A stretch of 64,000 nucleotides of DNA from Rudaea sp. (GTDB lineage Bacteria > Pseudomonadota > Gammaproteobacteria > Xanthomonadales > Rhodanobacteraceae): contig JANWJJ010000041.1 of the NCBI GenBank assembly GCA_025451955.1, positions 19,741 to 83,740 on the forward strand. Reading direction: 5' to 3'. Each line of letters starts with the position of its first letter. The stretch's first letter is position 1. Position numbers and translations under genes: made by a program. This document shows positions 10,356-20,000 of the stretch, piece by piece. The notes under the pieces were generated by a model. The model saw nothing but the letters and a program-made list of their open reading frames with translations, had not been told where the DNA came from and ran no database searches.

Positions 10356-11537
10356 TCAGTGTGCGATCGCGCGTACCGAGAGGATGCCCTCGATCTTGCC
10401 GATGGATTCGACCAGCGCCGACGTGGCCGCGGAATCCAGGTCGATCAGGGTGTAAGCAAGGTCGCCGCGCGAGGCGTTGTGCATCTGCGCGATGTTGACC
10501 CCGGCCTCGCCGAGTACCTGCGAAAGCCGCCCGATCATGTTTGGGCGATTCTGGTTGGCGATGCACAACCGCGCCGCGCCGGTGCGGCTCATGCGCGTGT
10601 TCGGAAAATTTACCGCATTGTGTACATTTCCATTTTCGAGAAAATCGCGCAATTGATCGACCACCATCATGGCGCAATTTTCCTCGGCTTCGCCGGTGGA
10701 TGCGCCCAAGTGCGGCAGGCCGATCACGCGCGCATTGCCAAGCAGATCGGCGCTGGGAAAATCGGTGACGTAACGGCCGATGCGACCGCTGTCCATGCCA
10801 TTCTTCAATGCCGGTTGATCGACGATTCCTTCGCGCGCAAAATTGAGCAGCACCGCACCCGGACGCACAAGATCAAGCGCAGCAGGGCCAAAAATGCCGC
10901 GCGTGGCATCATTGAGCGGAACGTGAAACGTGATGTAATCCGAAGCCGCATACAACTCATTCAGCGACCCGGCCTTGGCAACGTCGGACGACAGCGCCCA
11001 GGCACCGTCGATCGTCATGTGCGGATCGAAACCGAGCACGCGCATGCCGAGCGCATGGGCCGCGTTCGCCACCTTGACACCGATCGCGCCGAGGCCGACC
11101 ACGCCAAGAGTTTTGCCGGAAAGTTCGGAACCGACGAAGCGTTTCTTCTCGGCTTCGACGCGCTGATGCAGATCATTGTGATGCAAGTCGTCACCTGCGC
11201 CCAAGCCGCCGATGAAAGCCAAGGCGCTGTCGAGATTGCGCGCGGCGATCAACATGCCGGCCACGACTAATTCCTTCACGGCATTCGCATTCGCGCCCGG
11301 TGCATTGAACACCGGCACACCGCGTTGGCTGAAATCCGCAACCGGGATATTGTTCACGCCCGCGCCGGCGCGCGCGACCACCTTGATCGAAGCGGCCAGC
11401 GGCTTGCCGTGCATATCGGCCGAACGTAGCAGGATCGCATCGGGCTCGGCAATATCGTTGGCGACGCTGTACAGCGCGGTCGGCAGACGGTCGAGTCCGT
11501 TGCGCGAAATGTTGTTGAGAGTTTGAATCTGGAACAT
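10356..11537 (-). CDS. serA: D-3-phosphoglycerate dehydrogenase-like NAD-dependent oxidoreductase with ACT domain
   Basis: GKTLGVVGLGAIGVKVANAAHALGM...; C-terminal ACT domain NRPNMIGRLSQVLGEAGVNIAQMHN; adjacent to serC. Confidence 0.85.
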   Translation of the reverse strand: MFQIQTLNNISRNGLDRLPTALYSVANDIAEPDAILLRSADMHGKPLAASIKVVARAGAGVNNIPVADFSQRGVPVFNAPGANANAVKELVVAGMLIAARNLDSALAFIGGLGAGDDLHHNDLHQRVEAEKKRFVGSELSGKTLGVVGLGAIGVKVANAAHALGMRVLGFDPHMTIDGAWALSSDVAKAGSLNELYAASDYITFHVPLNDATRGIFGPAALDLVRPGAVLLNFAREGIVDQPALKNGMDSGRIGRYVTDFPSADLLGNARVIGLPHLGASTGEAEENCAMMVVDQLRDFLENGNVHNAVNFPNTRMSRTGAARLCIANQNRPNMIGRLSQVLGEAGVNIAQMHNASRGDLAYTLIDLDSAATSALVESIGKIEGILSVRAIAH

Positions 11538-11567
11538 GTTCCGCATCTCCGGTAACCGATTCTGCTC

Positions 11568-11652
11568 GTCATTCCGACGAAAGCCGGAATCAGTGTTTTT
11601 ACTGGTGGCATCCTGCCCCCTGGATTCCGGCCAATCCCTGGCCGGAATGACA
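11568..11652. repeat. Imperfect long inverted repeat (GTCATTCCG-type intergenic palindrome)
   Basis: gtcattccgacgaaagccggaatcag ... ctggattccggccaatccctggccggaatgac; arms are reverse complements apart from a few mismatches; sits between serC and serA. Confidence 0.75.
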
Positions 11653-11654
11653 AG

Positions 11655-12737
11655 CTAGTTATTTCTCCGCGCGAAGTCGCGCATGAAATCGACCAGTGCC
11701 TGCACGCCTTCCAGCGGCATAGCGTTGTACAGCGACGCGCGCATGCCGCCGACGGCACGATGGCCCTTGAGCGCCAGCAATCCGGTGGCTTCGGCCTCCT
11801 TTAGAAATGTCGCGTCGAGTTCGGCGCGCGGCAGCGTGAACGGCACATTCATCCACGAACGCGCGGATTTCTCGACCGGGTTTTTATAGAAGCCTGAGCC
11901 GTCGATATAGCCGTACAGCAATTCAGCCTTGGCGCGATTGCGCGCACCGATCGCCGCCATGCCGCCTTCGGCAAGCAGCCATTTGAACACGAGGCTGGCC
12001 AGATACCAGCCGAACGTGTTCGGCGTATTGAGCATCGATTCCGCCGCCGCGTGTTCGGCATAGTTGAAGATTTTCGGGATGTCTTTCGGGCAGCGCGCGA
12101 GCAGACCTTCGCGCACGATCATCACGACCAGACCCGAGGCGCCGATATTTTTCTGTGCGCCGGCGTAGACGCAGCCGAACTTCGATACGTCTATGGCGCG
12201 CGACAGGATGTCCGACGACATATCCGCAATCAGCGGCACCTCGCCGACATCGGGAATATTCTGGAACTCGACCCCGTGAATGGTTTCATTCGGAGTGTAA
12301 TGCACGTAGGCAGCTTGCGGATCGAGCTGCCATTCTGCGCGCGGCGGTATCGCAGTGAACTTGCCCTCGGCGCCAGTGGCGGCGATGCGTATCTGGGCAA
12401 GCGATTTGGCCTCCTTCGCCGCCTTCTCGCCCCAGTATCCGGTAACGACGTAATCGGCAGCCTGATCGTGACGCGCGAAATTCATCGGAATCTGGGCGAA
12501 GTGCTGGGTCGCACCACCCTGCAAAAACAGTACTTTGTAGCTTTGTGGAATTTGCAGCAAGGTGCGCAGGTCGCGTTCGGATTCCTGCGCCAAGGCGATG
12601 AAATCCTTGCCGCGATGGCTGATTTCCATCACCGAGGCACGCGCCCCGCCCCATTCGAGCAGTTCGGTTTGGGCCTTGCGCAAAACGGATTCGGGTAACG
12701 CCGCCGGACCGGCGCTGAAATTGTAGGCACGACTCAT
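11655..12737 (-). CDS. serC: Phosphoserine aminotransferase
   Basis: MSRAYNFSAGPAALPESVLRKAQTELLEW...GWYLASLVFKWL. Confidence 0.97.
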   Translation of the reverse strand: MSRAYNFSAGPAALPESVLRKAQTELLEWGGARASVMEISHRGKDFIALAQESERDLRTLLQIPQSYKVLFLQGGATQHFAQIPMNFARHDQAADYVVTGYWGEKAAKEAKSLAQIRIAATGAEGKFTAIPPRAEWQLDPQAAYVHYTPNETIHGVEFQNIPDVGEVPLIADMSSDILSRAIDVSKFGCVYAGAQKNIGASGLVVMIVREGLLARCPKDIPKIFNYAEHAAAESMLNTPNTFGWYLASLVFKWLLAEGGMAAIGARNRAKAELLYGYIDGSGFYKNPVEKSARSWMNVPFTLPRAELDATFLKEAEATGLLALKGHRAVGGMRASLYNAMPLEGVQALVDFMRDFARRNN

Positions 12738-12777
12738 GGGTGGCTCCGCAATGATCCGCCATTATGCCGCGCCGCAG

Positions 12778-12941
12778 CAATTAGGGAAACTCCGCTGCAA
12801 CCGTAGCGAGCGAAGGCCTGATTCCATATGGGATCAGGCCCGAACACGGAGCGCAGAAACCGCAGCATACGTGAATGTATGTGAGGATTTCGAGCACCGG
12901 ATTCGCGCGAGATGCCGAGCGCAGCAGGTTATTCAGGTTCC
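12778..12941. repeat. Structured intergenic element with palindromes
   Basis: ggcctgattccatatgggatcaggcc near-perfect palindrome, then catacgtgaatgtatg inverted repeat, in an unusually long non-coding gap. Confidence 0.5.
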
Positions 12942-15900
12942 CTAGGCAACAGCGCCGGTTTTCGGCCCGCTGCCGCTGACCAACCCGAGATCGAGCAGCT
13001 TCTCCAGCGCCTCTTGCTCCAAAGCCGGGGCATACAGGAATCCCTGGCCGGTCGCGCAACCGAGTTCGAGCAGCAATTCGGCTTGTTCAGCGGTTTCCAC
13101 ACCTTCGGCGATCAAACCCAGCCCGAGATCCTCAGCGAATCGCGCAATGGTGCGCACGATTGCGCGATGACGGAAGTTCGATGCCATGTCGCGAACGAAA
13201 CTGCGATCGATCTTCAACGCATCGAACGGCGATGTGGCGAACGAATCGAGCGACGAATAACCGGTACCGAAATCGTCCACCACCAGCGAGACGCCCAGCG
13301 CCTTCAGACCGCTCAGCGTGGCCTCGGCTTCGCCGCGACCGCGGCGAAACACGGTTTCGGTGACTTCAAGCACCAGGGTGGAAGGATCGACGCCGGTGCG
13401 CTTGAGCAAGGCGCTCATGGTTTCGATCAAATATGGATCCGCGAACTGACGTTCGTCCATGTTGACGCTGGCGCGCAACTTCGCATGCGCCGGAAAACGC
13501 CGCTGCCAGCGCAATAGATTGCGGCAGGTCTGCTCCAGCACCCACCAGTCGAGTGCAACGATCATCCCGGCCTCTTCAGCGACGCCGAGAAAGTCCGCCG
13601 GCAGCAGCAAGCCGCGCTCCGGGTGCTGCCAGCGCATCAACGATTCGCAACCTTGCAGCGCGCCGCTGCGCAGATCGACGATGGGCTGATGGAACACGCG
13701 AAATTCGCCACGCTCCAGGGCGAAGCGCAAATCCGTCTCGATCTGCAGCCGCGCGCGTGCAGCGGCATGCATGGCGTCGTCGAAAATCACGTAGGCCGAT
13801 TTGCCGCTGGCCTTGGCGCGATACATCGCCGTATCGGCATCGCGCAGGATCTGGTCTGGAGTCTGGTAATCCGCCCGACCGAGGACCACACCCAGGCTTG
13901 CGCCGGAAAAAACACGATGGCCGTTGACCTCGAACGAACCCGCCAGCAAGGCCAGCACGCGTTGCGCCAGTTGTTCGGCGCGGACGCGCGGACACGGACC
14001 ATGCGGAAGCAAGGTGAACTCGTCACCGCCATAACGCGCGACCAGCGAATGTCCGCCCAGATTCGCGCGCAAACTGTCGGCAATCTGCACCAGCAGAAGA
14101 TCTCCGCTGGCATGGCCCAGACTGTCGTTGATCAGTTTGAATCCGTCCAGATCCAGAAACAAAACCGCGTAGTCGCTGCGTCCATCCGCATGTGCTGCGG
14201 CGATTGCCTGCGCCAATTCCTGCTCGAAGAATAGTCGGTTGGGCAATCCGGTCAGCAAGTCATGGCTGGCGTTGTGTTCGAGCTCGCGCTGTACGCGATA
14301 CTGTTCGGTGACGTCGCGCACCGTGCCGCAGGTGTATCGACGTCCGCTCATCTCGATATTGCCAGCGCTGACCACGACTTCGATGCGTGCGCCATCCTTG
14401 CGTGCCAGGGCAATGCAATAGTCGCCATTGGCCGGCTCGCCGGAACGGCGTTTCTGGTAACGATTTTCCTGATGCTCGCGCGATTCTGCCGGCACCAGCA
14501 GACGGAAATCCGCGCCGGTCAGTTCGGCTTCGGTATAGCCGAACATCATCGCGAAAGCGTGGTTGACATAGGTATAGCGGTCTTCCAGCATCATGTACAC
14601 GCCGACCTGGCTGTGTTCGACCAAGGTGCGATAGCGTGCTTCGGAATGCTGCAATGCGCGCTCGGCGGTGATGCGTGACGTGATGTTCTGGGCCGAGCCT
14701 TCGATGTAGATCGGCGTGCCATCGTCGCCGAATACCGTTCGCGCCGACATCTCGACGATGATTTCGCTGCCATCACGATGGCGAGCGGAGAATATGACGT
14801 CGTCGACACGCCCATCACGCACCAGTCGCGCAATCATCCTGTCGCGCTCGTCGGCGTGTGCGTAGATATTGCGCATGTGACCAAGGCCGGCCTTGAGCGC
14901 GTCCGCGTCGGCGTAACCGATGATCCGCGCCAGCGCGTCGTTGGCCTCGAGCAAACGGCCGTCCGGATGGCTCTGGAACATGCCCATCACCGAATGCTGA
15001 AATAACTCGCGGTAGTTGCGTTCGGCATTGCGCAAGGCCAGTTGCTGCGCGTTTTCGTCGGTGACATCACGCGCCGTGCCGGTACTGGCGATATCGCCTT
15101 CATAATCGACCGCGCCGGCGATGAGATGCAAGACGCGCCGGGAGCCATCCTTGCGCACCATCAGCACATCGTAGTTCTGCACATTGTACGAGCCGCCCGC
15201 GCGCTCGCTGCGCCGTTCCTTTTGCGCCATCAATTCCTCCGGCGCGACCAGACGCATGTAATCCGTGCCGATGAGTTCGTCCGTGCGGTAGCCAAGAATC
15301 GCCGCCATCGCCTCGTTGACGAAACCGATCGTGCCATCGCGCTTGATCAGGAACACGCCATCGTGACTGTTGTCGACCAGGGTCCGATACATCGATTCCG
15401 ACAGGCGCAGTTTTTCCTCGGCCTGGATCTGCCGGGAAATATCGGTGACCGAGCCCTCGTAAAACAGGGTGCGGCCGTCGGCGCCGCACACGCGGCGCGA
15501 GTTCTCCACGATCCACGTTAATGAGCCATCACGGCGACGGATCTGTGCGCGCTGGTTCTCGAATTGCCCGTGTTTGTCCAACAGGACATACAAATCGGCG
15601 GCCCGCTCCGGGTCGACATACAGCGTGCTGGCTTGGGCGGCGGCAGTTTCGGTGAGCATCTGTGCAGGTGACGCGTAGCCGAAGATCCGCGCCATTGCAG
15701 GATTGACATCGATCCAACCACCATCCGGCAAACTCCGGTACAGACCTTCAGCCGCAGCCAGAAACAGGGCGCGATAGCTTCCCGGATCAACGACGGCTTG
15801 AAGATCACGCGAGTCGGCGGAACCGACCTGCTGGAATATCGAGAACACGTAGCTTGCGCCATCCTGTTCGAACACTTCGCTGTACAGCAACGCTGCGCGC

Positions 15901-16157
15901 TCGGCACCATCCCGGGTGTGGAATACAACGCGTTCGCCGCAGACACGCCGTTCGCTGCGCAAGTGCGCCCAGATCGTCGCGCGGGTTTCCGGATTCGGCC
16001 ACAGTCCGAAATCGACGGTGCGCTTGCCGATCACGTCGGCGCGCGTATAGCCCAGTTCGCGCTCGAATGCCGGATTGACATCCACGACGCGGCCATCGCC
16101 GGCATCGAGAATAGCGACAAGGCTGGAAGAAAAGCGGAAAGCGCTGGCGAGATTCAT
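12942..16157 (-). CDS. Multi-PAS diguanylate cyclase/phosphodiesterase (GGDEF + EAL)
   Basis: Several tandem PAS/PAC repeats, ARYGGDEF, and an EAL domain reading [13 protein letters not shown] ... [11 protein letters not shown]. Confidence 0.93.
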   Translation of the reverse strand: MNLASAFRFSSSLVAILDAGDGRVVDVNPAFERELGYTRADVIGKRTVDFGLWPNPETRATIWAHLRSERRVCGERVVFHTRDGAERAALLYSEVFEQDGASYVFSIFQQVGSADSRDLQAVVDPGSYRALFLAAAEGLYRSLPDGGWIDVNPAMARIFGYASPAQMLTETAAAQASTLYVDPERAADLYVLLDKHGQFENQRAQIRRRDGSLTWIVENSRRVCGADGRTLFYEGSVTDISRQIQAEEKLRLSESMYRTLVDNSHDGVFLIKRDGTIGFVNEAMAAILGYRTDELIGTDYMRLVAPEELMAQKERRSERAGGSYNVQNYDVLMVRKDGSRRVLHLIAGAVDYEGDIASTGTARDVTDENAQQLALRNAERNYRELFQHSVMGMFQSHPDGRLLEANDALARIIGYADADALKAGLGHMRNIYAHADERDRMIARLVRDGRVDDVIFSARHRDGSEIIVEMSARTVFGDDGTPIYIEGSAQNITSRITAERALQHSEARYRTLVEHSQVGVYMMLEDRYTYVNHAFAMMFGYTEAELTGADFRLLVPAESREHQENRYQKRRSGEPANGDYCIALARKDGARIEVVVSAGNIEMSGRRYTCGTVRDVTEQYRVQRELEHNASHDLLTGLPNRLFFEQELAQAIAAAHADGRSDYAVLFLDLDGFKLINDSLGHASGDLLLVQIADSLRANLGGHSLVARYGGDEFTLLPHGPCPRVRAEQLAQRVLALLAGSFEVNGHRVFSGASLGVVLGRADYQTPDQILRDADTAMYRAKASGKSAYVIFDDAMHAAARARLQIETDLRFALERGEFRVFHQPIVDLRSGALQGCESLMRWQHPERGLLLPADFLGVAEEAGMIVALDWWVLEQTCRNLLRWQRRFPAHAKLRASVNMDERQFADPYLIETMSALLKRTGVDPSTLVLEVTETVFRRGRGEAEATLSGLKALGVSLVVDDFGTGYSSLDSFATSPFDALKIDRSFVRDMASNFRHRAIVRTIARFAEDLGLGLIAEGVETAEQAELLLELGCATGQGFLYAPALEQEALEKLLDLGLVSGSGPKTGAVA

Positions 16158-16283
16158 GCCCCCGTACCATCACCCGCTGTAGACTTTCTACAAGCGAGTA
16201 TAGCTCCGCAAAATGCAATCTGCCTCGATTTGGAAGTTTGTCCGGCGCGCGCCGGTCTGATCGGAAGAATCCGGAGACAACGA

Positions 16284-17276
16284 ATGCGCATTCCGTTCCG
16301 CGACAACCTGCCCGCCTCGGCGATCACGCCCGAACCGCTGTATCGTCGCCGGCGCGATGTGCTCAAACTGCTGGGTCTCGGTGCCGTTGCGCTCGGCAGC
16401 GGTTGCAGCCCCGAAGCCACGCCGCAAGCTGCCGCGCCGGCAGCACCGGAATCCATCCCGGGAAAATCGCTCACGATCGCACGCAAGCTCGATACCACCA
16501 TGGGCGAAACCGGAACCCGTTACAAGGACGCAACGCATTACAACAATTTCTACGAATTCGGCACCGGCAAATCCGATCCGGCGGCGAACTCGGGCGGGTT
16601 TCATCCGCAACCGTGGAATGTGGAAATCGCCGGCCATGCGGAGGTCACCGGACATTTCACTCTCGAAGACATCCTCAAGCCGCATCCGCTGGAAGAACGC
16701 ATTTACCGCCTGCGTTGCGTCGAAGCCTGGTCGATGGTAATTCCGTGGGTGGGATTTCCGCTCGGCGATTTACTCAAGCGCTTCAAGCCGACATCGCAGG
16801 CGAAATACGTTGCCTTCACGACCGTGCAGCGGCCGGCGGAAATGCCGGGGCTGAATTATCCCGTGCTCAACTGGCCATACCGCGAAGGTCTGCGCATGGA
16901 TGAGGCAATGCACCCGCTGACCCTGCTCGTCGTCGGCATGTACGGTCATGCCCTGCCCAACCAGAACGGCGCGCCCTTGCGTCTGGTGGTGCCGTGGAAA
17001 TATGGCTTCAAGGGCATCAAGTCCATCGTGAAAATCGAGTTCACCGAATCGCAACCGACGACGACCTGGAACGAATCCGCGCCCGACGAGTACGGTTTCT
17101 TTTCCAACGTCAATCCAGCCGTGGATCACCCGCGCTGGAGCCAGAAAACCGAACGCCGCATCGCCGGCGACGGCTTCAATTTATTCGGCAACCGCATCGC
17201 CACCAAGCCGTTCAACGGCTATGCCGATCAAGTCGCCAGCCTGTACGCCGGCATGGATATGCGGAAGAACTTCTGA
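16284..17276 (+). CDS. msrP: Protein-methionine-sulfoxide reductase catalytic subunit MsrP (YedY)
   Basis: Tat-like [57 protein letters not shown]. Confidence 0.95.
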   Translation: MRIPFRDNLPASAITPEPLYRRRRDVLKLLGLGAVALGSGCSPEATPQAAAPAAPESIPGKSLTIARKLDTTMGETGTRYKDATHYNNFYEFGTGKSDPAANSGGFHPQPWNVEIAGHAEVTGHFTLEDILKPHPLEERIYRLRCVEAWSMVIPWVGFPLGDLLKRFKPTSQAKYVAFTTVQRPAEMPGLNYPVLNWPYREGLRMDEAMHPLTLLVVGMYGHALPNQNGAPLRLVVPWKYGFKGIKSIVKIEFTESQPTTTWNESAPDEYGFFSNVNPAVDHPRWSQKTERRIAGDGFNLFGNRIATKPFNGYADQVASLYAGMDMRKNF

Positions 17277-17911
17277 TGGGAATGTTTCGCGACCGCATCG
17301 CCGCCATCAAGCCACTGTTCTTTCTGCTTTGCTTGCTGCCCCTGGCGCACTTGGTGTGGGACACCCTGCACGATGCACTCGGCACCGATCCCGTTGCGCA
17401 GCTCGAGCATCGCAGTGGCGACTGGGCGCTGCGGCTGTTGCTGGCGACGCTGGCAATCACGCCGCTGCGCCGCGTCACTGGCTGGCACAAGGCGATCCGC
17501 TTTCGCCGCATGCTCGGCTTGTTCGCATTCTTCTATGCCACGGTGCACCTGACAATCTATGCTGCGATCGATCTCGGCGGATTCTGGTCGCAATTGCTCG
17601 GCGAAATCGCCAAGCGCCCGTACATCACGCTGGGATTCAGCGCCTGGCTGCTGCTGATTCCACTCGCGATCACCTCGACCCAAGGCATGATGCGGCGACT
17701 CGGCCGGCGCTGGCAGCGCCTGCATCGGCTGGTATACATTGCCGCACTGCTCGGCGTGCTGCATTTTCTGTGGCTGGTCAAGGCCGATCACCGCGAACCG
17801 GTAATCTATCTCGGCGTGCTGCTCGGACTGATGCTCTGGCGTGTGCCGTGGCGCACACTCGGGCGCACGCTGGCATCGGGCAAATCCGGACAATTGCCTG
17901 TCAGAACCTGA
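17276..17911 (+). CDS. msrQ: Protein-methionine-sulfoxide reductase heme-binding subunit MsrQ (YedZ)
   Basis: Multi-TM, start overlaps msrP stop; FATVHLTIY / HRLVYIAALLGVLHF pattern. Confidence 0.94.
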   Translation: MGMFRDRIAAIKPLFFLLCLLPLAHLVWDTLHDALGTDPVAQLEHRSGDWALRLLLATLAITPLRRVTGWHKAIRFRRMLGLFAFFYATVHLTIYAAIDLGGFWSQLLGEIAKRPYITLGFSAWLLLIPLAITSTQGMMRRLGRRWQRLHRLVYIAALLGVLHFLWLVKADHREPVIYLGVLLGLMLWRVPWRTLGRTLASGKSGQLPVRT

Positions 17912-18773
17912 CGAACAGCAACACGGCAATACCCAGCCCGATCAAGGCCGCCGCGCCGATCAGCCACCAGATATCGTTGCGATTGCGCTCGACGGCCGTC
18001 GCCACAGGCGATGCTCCGGCCGATTGCGGAATCGCGCGCATGGTCTGGGTGATGTTCGGCGAATCCTGTGCCGCCGCCGCAGCATTATCCGAGCGCGTAG
18101 GCAAACTGGGCGCCTCGAGCAGAAACCGGTTGCTGCCGAAGGCGATCTGATCGTCGGGAAACAGCACCGCATCGCGCACCGGCACGCCATTGACGCTGGC
18201 GCCGGTCGAAGATCCCAGATCACGCAGATAAATTGCGTCGCCAATGTTTTCTATCGCCGCGTGCCGCGGAGACATCGCGGCATCATCAAGGACCAGATCG
18301 CTCTCGCTACCACGCCCGATCACGAGACGACCACGCACCGGCACGATCTTGCCGAAGTAGCTTCCGGATACACCGCGCAACACCAGTTTCGGCGGCGCAA
18401 TATGGGCGCGCGCATCTCCGGTTTCCGCTGCAGGCGCGGGGCTGACCGGCATCGGTTTCGATGCAGGAATGTCGGTACGGACACTGTCGTCACGGTCGGG
18501 CCGGAGCACGAACTGGACCGTATCCAGACTGACCGTATCGCCGAGATGCAAAATTGCTTTCTCGCGCACCGGCCGGGCGTTGACGTGAGTGCTCGCCTGC
18601 GCGTCGCGTACGCTGAGCACATAACTGCGCTCGGTCACAGTGAGATTGACGTGATGCGCCGCGACGCCGGGACGGTCGAGCACGATCGTGTTGTCCGCAG
18701 CGGCGCCGATGGAAGTCTCGCCGGAGGCGATCAGGACGTCGTCGTTATCTTTGTTCGTGAAACAAAGGCGCAT
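17901..18773 (-). CDS. Tandem FHA-domain protein with C-terminal transmembrane anchor
   Basis: Two FHA-like modules (SIGAAADNTIVLDRPGVAAHHVNL; VIGRGSESDLVLDDAAMSPRHAAIE...LGSSTGASVNG) and terminal TM DIWWLIGAAALIGLGIAVLLFVRF. Confidence 0.88.
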   Translation of the reverse strand: MRLCFTNKDNDDVLIASGETSIGAAADNTIVLDRPGVAAHHVNLTVTERSYVLSVRDAQASTHVNARPVREKAILHLGDTVSLDTVQFVLRPDRDDSVRTDIPASKPMPVSPAPAAETGDARAHIAPPKLVLRGVSGSYFGKIVPVRGRLVIGRGSESDLVLDDAAMSPRHAAIENIGDAIYLRDLGSSTGASVNGVPVRDAVLFPDDQIAFGSNRFLLEAPSLPTRSDNAAAAAQDSPNITQTMRAIPQSAGASPVATAVERNRNDIWWLIGAAALIGLGIAVLLFVRF

Positions 18774-18844
18774 GGGAAATGCCGAACTTCGCGATCACCA
18801 GAATGTATCACAGCGACGCCGCGGCGCCGCGCCCGTAGCCGACT

Positions 18845-19975
18845 TTACCATTGTGCGTACACGTCGAGCAGCACGCGATTCGTGTAACGCGTGGCATCGT
18901 CGCGAATTTCGTGAAATTCTGCCAGACGCAGGCTCCAAGTCGCATCGAGTCCATAACCAATCCAGGGCATTACGCCGCGCGCCCAACTGTGAAACCACCA
19001 GTCATCGGAATTGAACGCCGCCATTGCTGCATCACGCTGAATGCGCTGATCGGCGATACCGAACTCCCAGCCATGCGGCTGACGGCGATCGCCAAGCACC
19101 AGGCTGAAGCGCGCGCCGTCGCGGTCGCTGTCGGCGCCGAGATTGCGCAGCAGATCCAGACGCGCTTCCAGCGGCCAGCCGCCGGGGTGCAGGCGTCCGA
19201 CGAACTGCAGATCAAGCAGATGGTAATCGCTGGCCAATTGATCGCCGACATGCACATTGGTGCGCGCCAGACCCTGCAAGGTGAGTTGGCGCAGACTGGA
19301 AAAATCCAGATACGACAGCAGTACATCGGCACTGGTCGGCTCGCCTTCGTGCCAGCGATAAGCCGCCTGAATCGCACCGATGCGCGAATTGTCGCCATAC
19401 GGCAGATTGCCGGTGAAATAGCCCGCGACCAGGGCAAGACGATCAAATTGACCGGTTTGTATCGACGCGGTGCTGCTGATGCCGATCGGCCGCAGATCCT
19501 GATCCCACAACATCGGCGACAATTCCAGTGGAAATACGGTCTTGCCGGCCAGCAGCGCAGTGTTGTCGTTCGGATGCCAGCGCACGAACAACTGATCCAG
19601 CGCGACATCGTTACTGCGCTCGTTGTCGTTGTAGAGGCGGTCGTCACTGTTGGCGCTGCTGGCCGCGGCCAGCTTGAGCGCACCGCCGAATTCCAGGGTC
19701 GGGATTGGATCGTAGAGCACGCCGGCACGTACGCGCCCCAGCGTGCGCTGGATGTTGCCGACACTCGGCGGCAAGCCGGTGACGTGGTCTTCGCGCAGCA
19801 GCAAATCGCCGAACCACGACCACGGCGACGTCGCAGCTTCATCCACAGGCGCAAGCACCGGGTCGTCAGTGGCCAAGGCAGGAGCAGCCAGCGCCAGCAG
19901 CAGCAAGGCAATGAATCCGATCTTCAAGAAGATTCCCCCGGATGCGCGCGGCGCAACCCCGCTAATACGGATCAA
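18845..19975 (-). CDS. Secreted beta-barrel (porin-like) outer membrane protein; start uncertain
   Basis: N-terminal signal sequence LKIGFIALLLLALAAPALA; alternating amphipathic strands and C-terminal ...LLDVYAQW. Confidence 0.6.
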   Translation of the reverse strand: MIRISGVAPRASGGIFLKIGFIALLLLALAAPALATDDPVLAPVDEAATSPWSWFGDLLLREDHVTGLPPSVGNIQRTLGRVRAGVLYDPIPTLEFGGALKLAAASSANSDDRLYNDNERSNDVALDQLFVRWHPNDNTALLAGKTVFPLELSPMLWDQDLRPIGISSTASIQTGQFDRLALVAGYFTGNLPYGDNSRIGAIQAAYRWHEGEPTSADVLLSYLDFSSLRQLTLQGLARTNVHVGDQLASDYHLLDLQFVGRLHPGGWPLEARLDLLRNLGADSDRDGARFSLVLGDRRQPHGWEFGIADQRIQRDAAMAAFNSDDWWFHSWARGVMPWIGYGLDATWSLRLAEFHEIRDDATRYTNRVLLDVYAQW

Positions 19976-20000
19976 GAATGCGCCATAACTCTATGAAAAA

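Noticed and set aside
15798-16283. 5' extension of the msrP ORF
   Set aside because: The track ORF starts at 15798, but the Tat signal peptide and homology begin at the ATG at 16284; the extension is antisense to the PAS gene.
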